A stretch of DNA of 64,000 bases from Bacteroidota bacterium. Lineage in GTDB: Bacteria > Bacteroidota > Bacteroidia > Bacteroidales > FEN-979. Below the pieces are notes generated by a model, which saw only the letters and a list, made by a program, of their open reading frames with translations, was not told the origin of the DNA and made no database searches. A program made the position numbers and the translations under genes. Numbering within the stretch: position 1 is the first letter of the stretch; every line of letters starts with the position of its first letter. The stretch spans positions 124,001 through 188,000 of the forward strand of contig JAPLDJ010000010.1 of assembly GCA_026391805.1 (NCBI GenBank), given 5' to 3'. Below, one piece after another: positions 62,982-64,000 of the stretch.

Positions 62982-64000
62982 TTATTTGGGAACCGCATAT
63001 TTTTTCAGTTGTGTGAAGTAGACCGCAAAGGGACGGTAGGCGAGGTGTGACCATTTTGAGAAGGGAACCTCGATCAGGATCATCGGAACCAGTACTGACA
63101 TGTGGGCAATGTAGCTGATGTAAGTGGCCATGGGCATTCCGGTAATCCTGAAAATATGGACCAGGATGCCGGTGGTTGCGGTCAGTGTCAGCATCATGAT
63201 GAAAAGCCAGTCGCTGACGTGCGAGAATTGGAATTTTATATCCTTCCGTTGGATACGCCCGACAATGGCCACTCCCAATCCGAAAAGCAATCCTATGGTT
63301 GCATAATACCCGAGGATTCGCTGGGGGTGCCAGATGGGATGGATCTTCTCGGTCTGGAACCAGGGAAGGAAAACCATAATAAGGATGAACATGATGGTAT
63401 AACCCGACATCAGCAGCCAGTGGGAAAGCCAGTAACGCTTGTCATCGCATTTTGAAAATTTGGGCTGAACGGCGAAGTGAAAGATCAGGTTCCAGAATTC
63501 ACGGACGTGAACCCATAGCGAAACTTTTGTCTTACTGTTCTTCCATATGATCTTGTAATACATCCTCAGGATGTTCGAGATCAGCAGGGAGGCTACCACG
63601 AAGGCCATCATCAGGTCGAAGGGCTCAACGATTTTGATCGGGGCAAATGCATTCACCTGAACCCCGCCTTCTGCCGTAAGTTCCCTTGTAAAATGATATC
63701 CCATGGAGGGCAGGATAACCAGGAATGAAATGACGACAAGTGCTGCGAAGACAAGGATGAATCCCAGCTCCCACAATTCGGAGGTGTAAAACTTCTTTGA
63801 AAGGCCCGTCCAGTCATATTTTGACGTCAGGTACCTCCGCAGCGACATCATCAGCTCCCCGGGGTTGGCATCCCGCGGGCAGGTCTTGCTGCAGTCTCCG
63901 CAATAGTAGCACAACCAGGGTTCCACACTGGACTCAAGCTGGTCCTTGAGTCCCATCTGCATCAGGCGGATCTTTTTCCGCGGAAAAAGGAAGCCCTCTT
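62982..64000 (-). CDS. QmoC/HdrCE-like membrane iron-sulfur subunit (5' partial)
   Basis: The frame stays open to the window edge (residues RKKIRL precede the Met at 63962), so the start lies outside. A 4Fe-4S motif (CYYCGDCSKTCPRDANPGE) is followed by about five to six membrane helices with cytochrome-b-like His (for example RYWLSHWLLMSGYTIMF, HVSDWLFIMM, GILVHIFRITG), the plan of QmoC: an HdrC-type cluster fused to an HdrE/NarI-type b-haem domain. It should give the HdrA-hydrogenase complex a contact with menaquinone. Confidence 0.88.
   Translation of the reverse strand, partial: EGFLFPRKKIRLMQMGLKDQLESSVEPWLCYYCGDCSKTCPRDANPGELMMSLRRYLTSKYDWTGLSKKFYTSELWELGFILVFAALVVISFLVILPSMGYHFTRELTAEGGVQVNAFAPIKIVEPFDLMMAFVVASLLISNILRMYYKIIWKNSKTKVSLWVHVREFWNLIFHFAVQPKFSKCDDKRYWLSHWLLMSGYTIMFILIMVFLPWFQTEKIHPIWHPQRILGYYATIGLLFGLGVAIVGRIQRKDIKFQFSHVSDWLFIMMLTLTATTGILVHIFRITGMPMATYISYIAHMSVLVPMILIEVPFSKWSHLAYRPFAVYFTQLKKYAVPK

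Noticed and set aside
1-64000. tRNA, rRNA or riboswitch genes
   Set aside because: No cloverleaf arms with a T-loop pattern and no recognised riboswitch core were found in the spacers by eye; a covariance-model search would be decisive.

Overview
The window comes from an anaerobic, fermentative Bacteroidota, probably a Bacteroidales-like lineage. The signs are: a secreted protein with a type IX secretion (T9SS) C-terminal sorting domain, a sensor kinase with propeller and Y_Y_Y domains, promoters of the TTG-N19/20-TAnnTTTG type before many genes, and a small primary-like ECF sigma factor followed by a tiny partner gene. No tRNA, rRNA, CRISPR array, phage or transposase gene was seen.

Layout. 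1-2672: the 3' part of a propeller sensor histidine kinase. 2940-15911 (minus): a five-gene operon of large secreted or surface proteins; three of them share a Cys-rich module. 16279-26219: a lipoprotein and housekeeping genes (aldehyde dehydrogenase, uvrA, sigma factor, rplS, trmD, an MBL-fold hydrolase, ribF). 26230-42588: a hydrogenase region with rex, a receiver/kinase protein, a receiver, a histidine-kinase sensory [FeFe]-hydrogenase homologue, a HydABC-type hydrogenase, a divergent second sensory homologue (PAS) with a SpoIIE phosphatase, and an Hnd-type four-subunit hydrogenase. 42772-48401: an OmpR/kinase pair, a divergent secreted protein and a T9SS cargo protein. 48528-51995: a third trimeric [FeFe]-hydrogenase. 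52435-53892: truA and a His-rich nickel-type permease. 54049-57797: a small membrane protein and a 1104-residue fusion of an SDR/epimerase domain, a helical RsbRD-like domain and a full-length [FeFe]-hydrogenase HydA. 57813-64000 (minus): a [NiFe] hydrogenase (MvhAGD-like) with maturation protease, HdrA and a QmoC/HdrC-E-like membrane subunit that runs off the window.

Together, about 37 kb encode four catalytic [FeFe]-hydrogenase subunits, two sensory homologues, one [NiFe]-hydrogenase/Hdr complex and the Rex redox repressor. Near-palindromic operators of the Rex or CRP/FNR type (TGTGA/TGTTA-N6-TCACA/TAACA) lie before all four [FeFe] catalytic units, including the SDR-HydA fusion, so these units look like one redox- or H2-controlled regulon. 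The likely physiology is disposal of, or balance between, NAD(P)H and reduced ferredoxin as H2, with a [NiFe]-Hdr-membrane route that could return H2 electrons to ferredoxin or quinone.

The strongest candidates for something undescribed are the SDR-RsbRD-HydA fusion, the sensory hydrogenase relay coupled to rex, and the surface-protein operon with the shared Cys-rich module. A further oddity is that many intergenic spacers are filled by short tandem word repeats that start or stop exactly at gene ends and in places encode the last residues of proteins.
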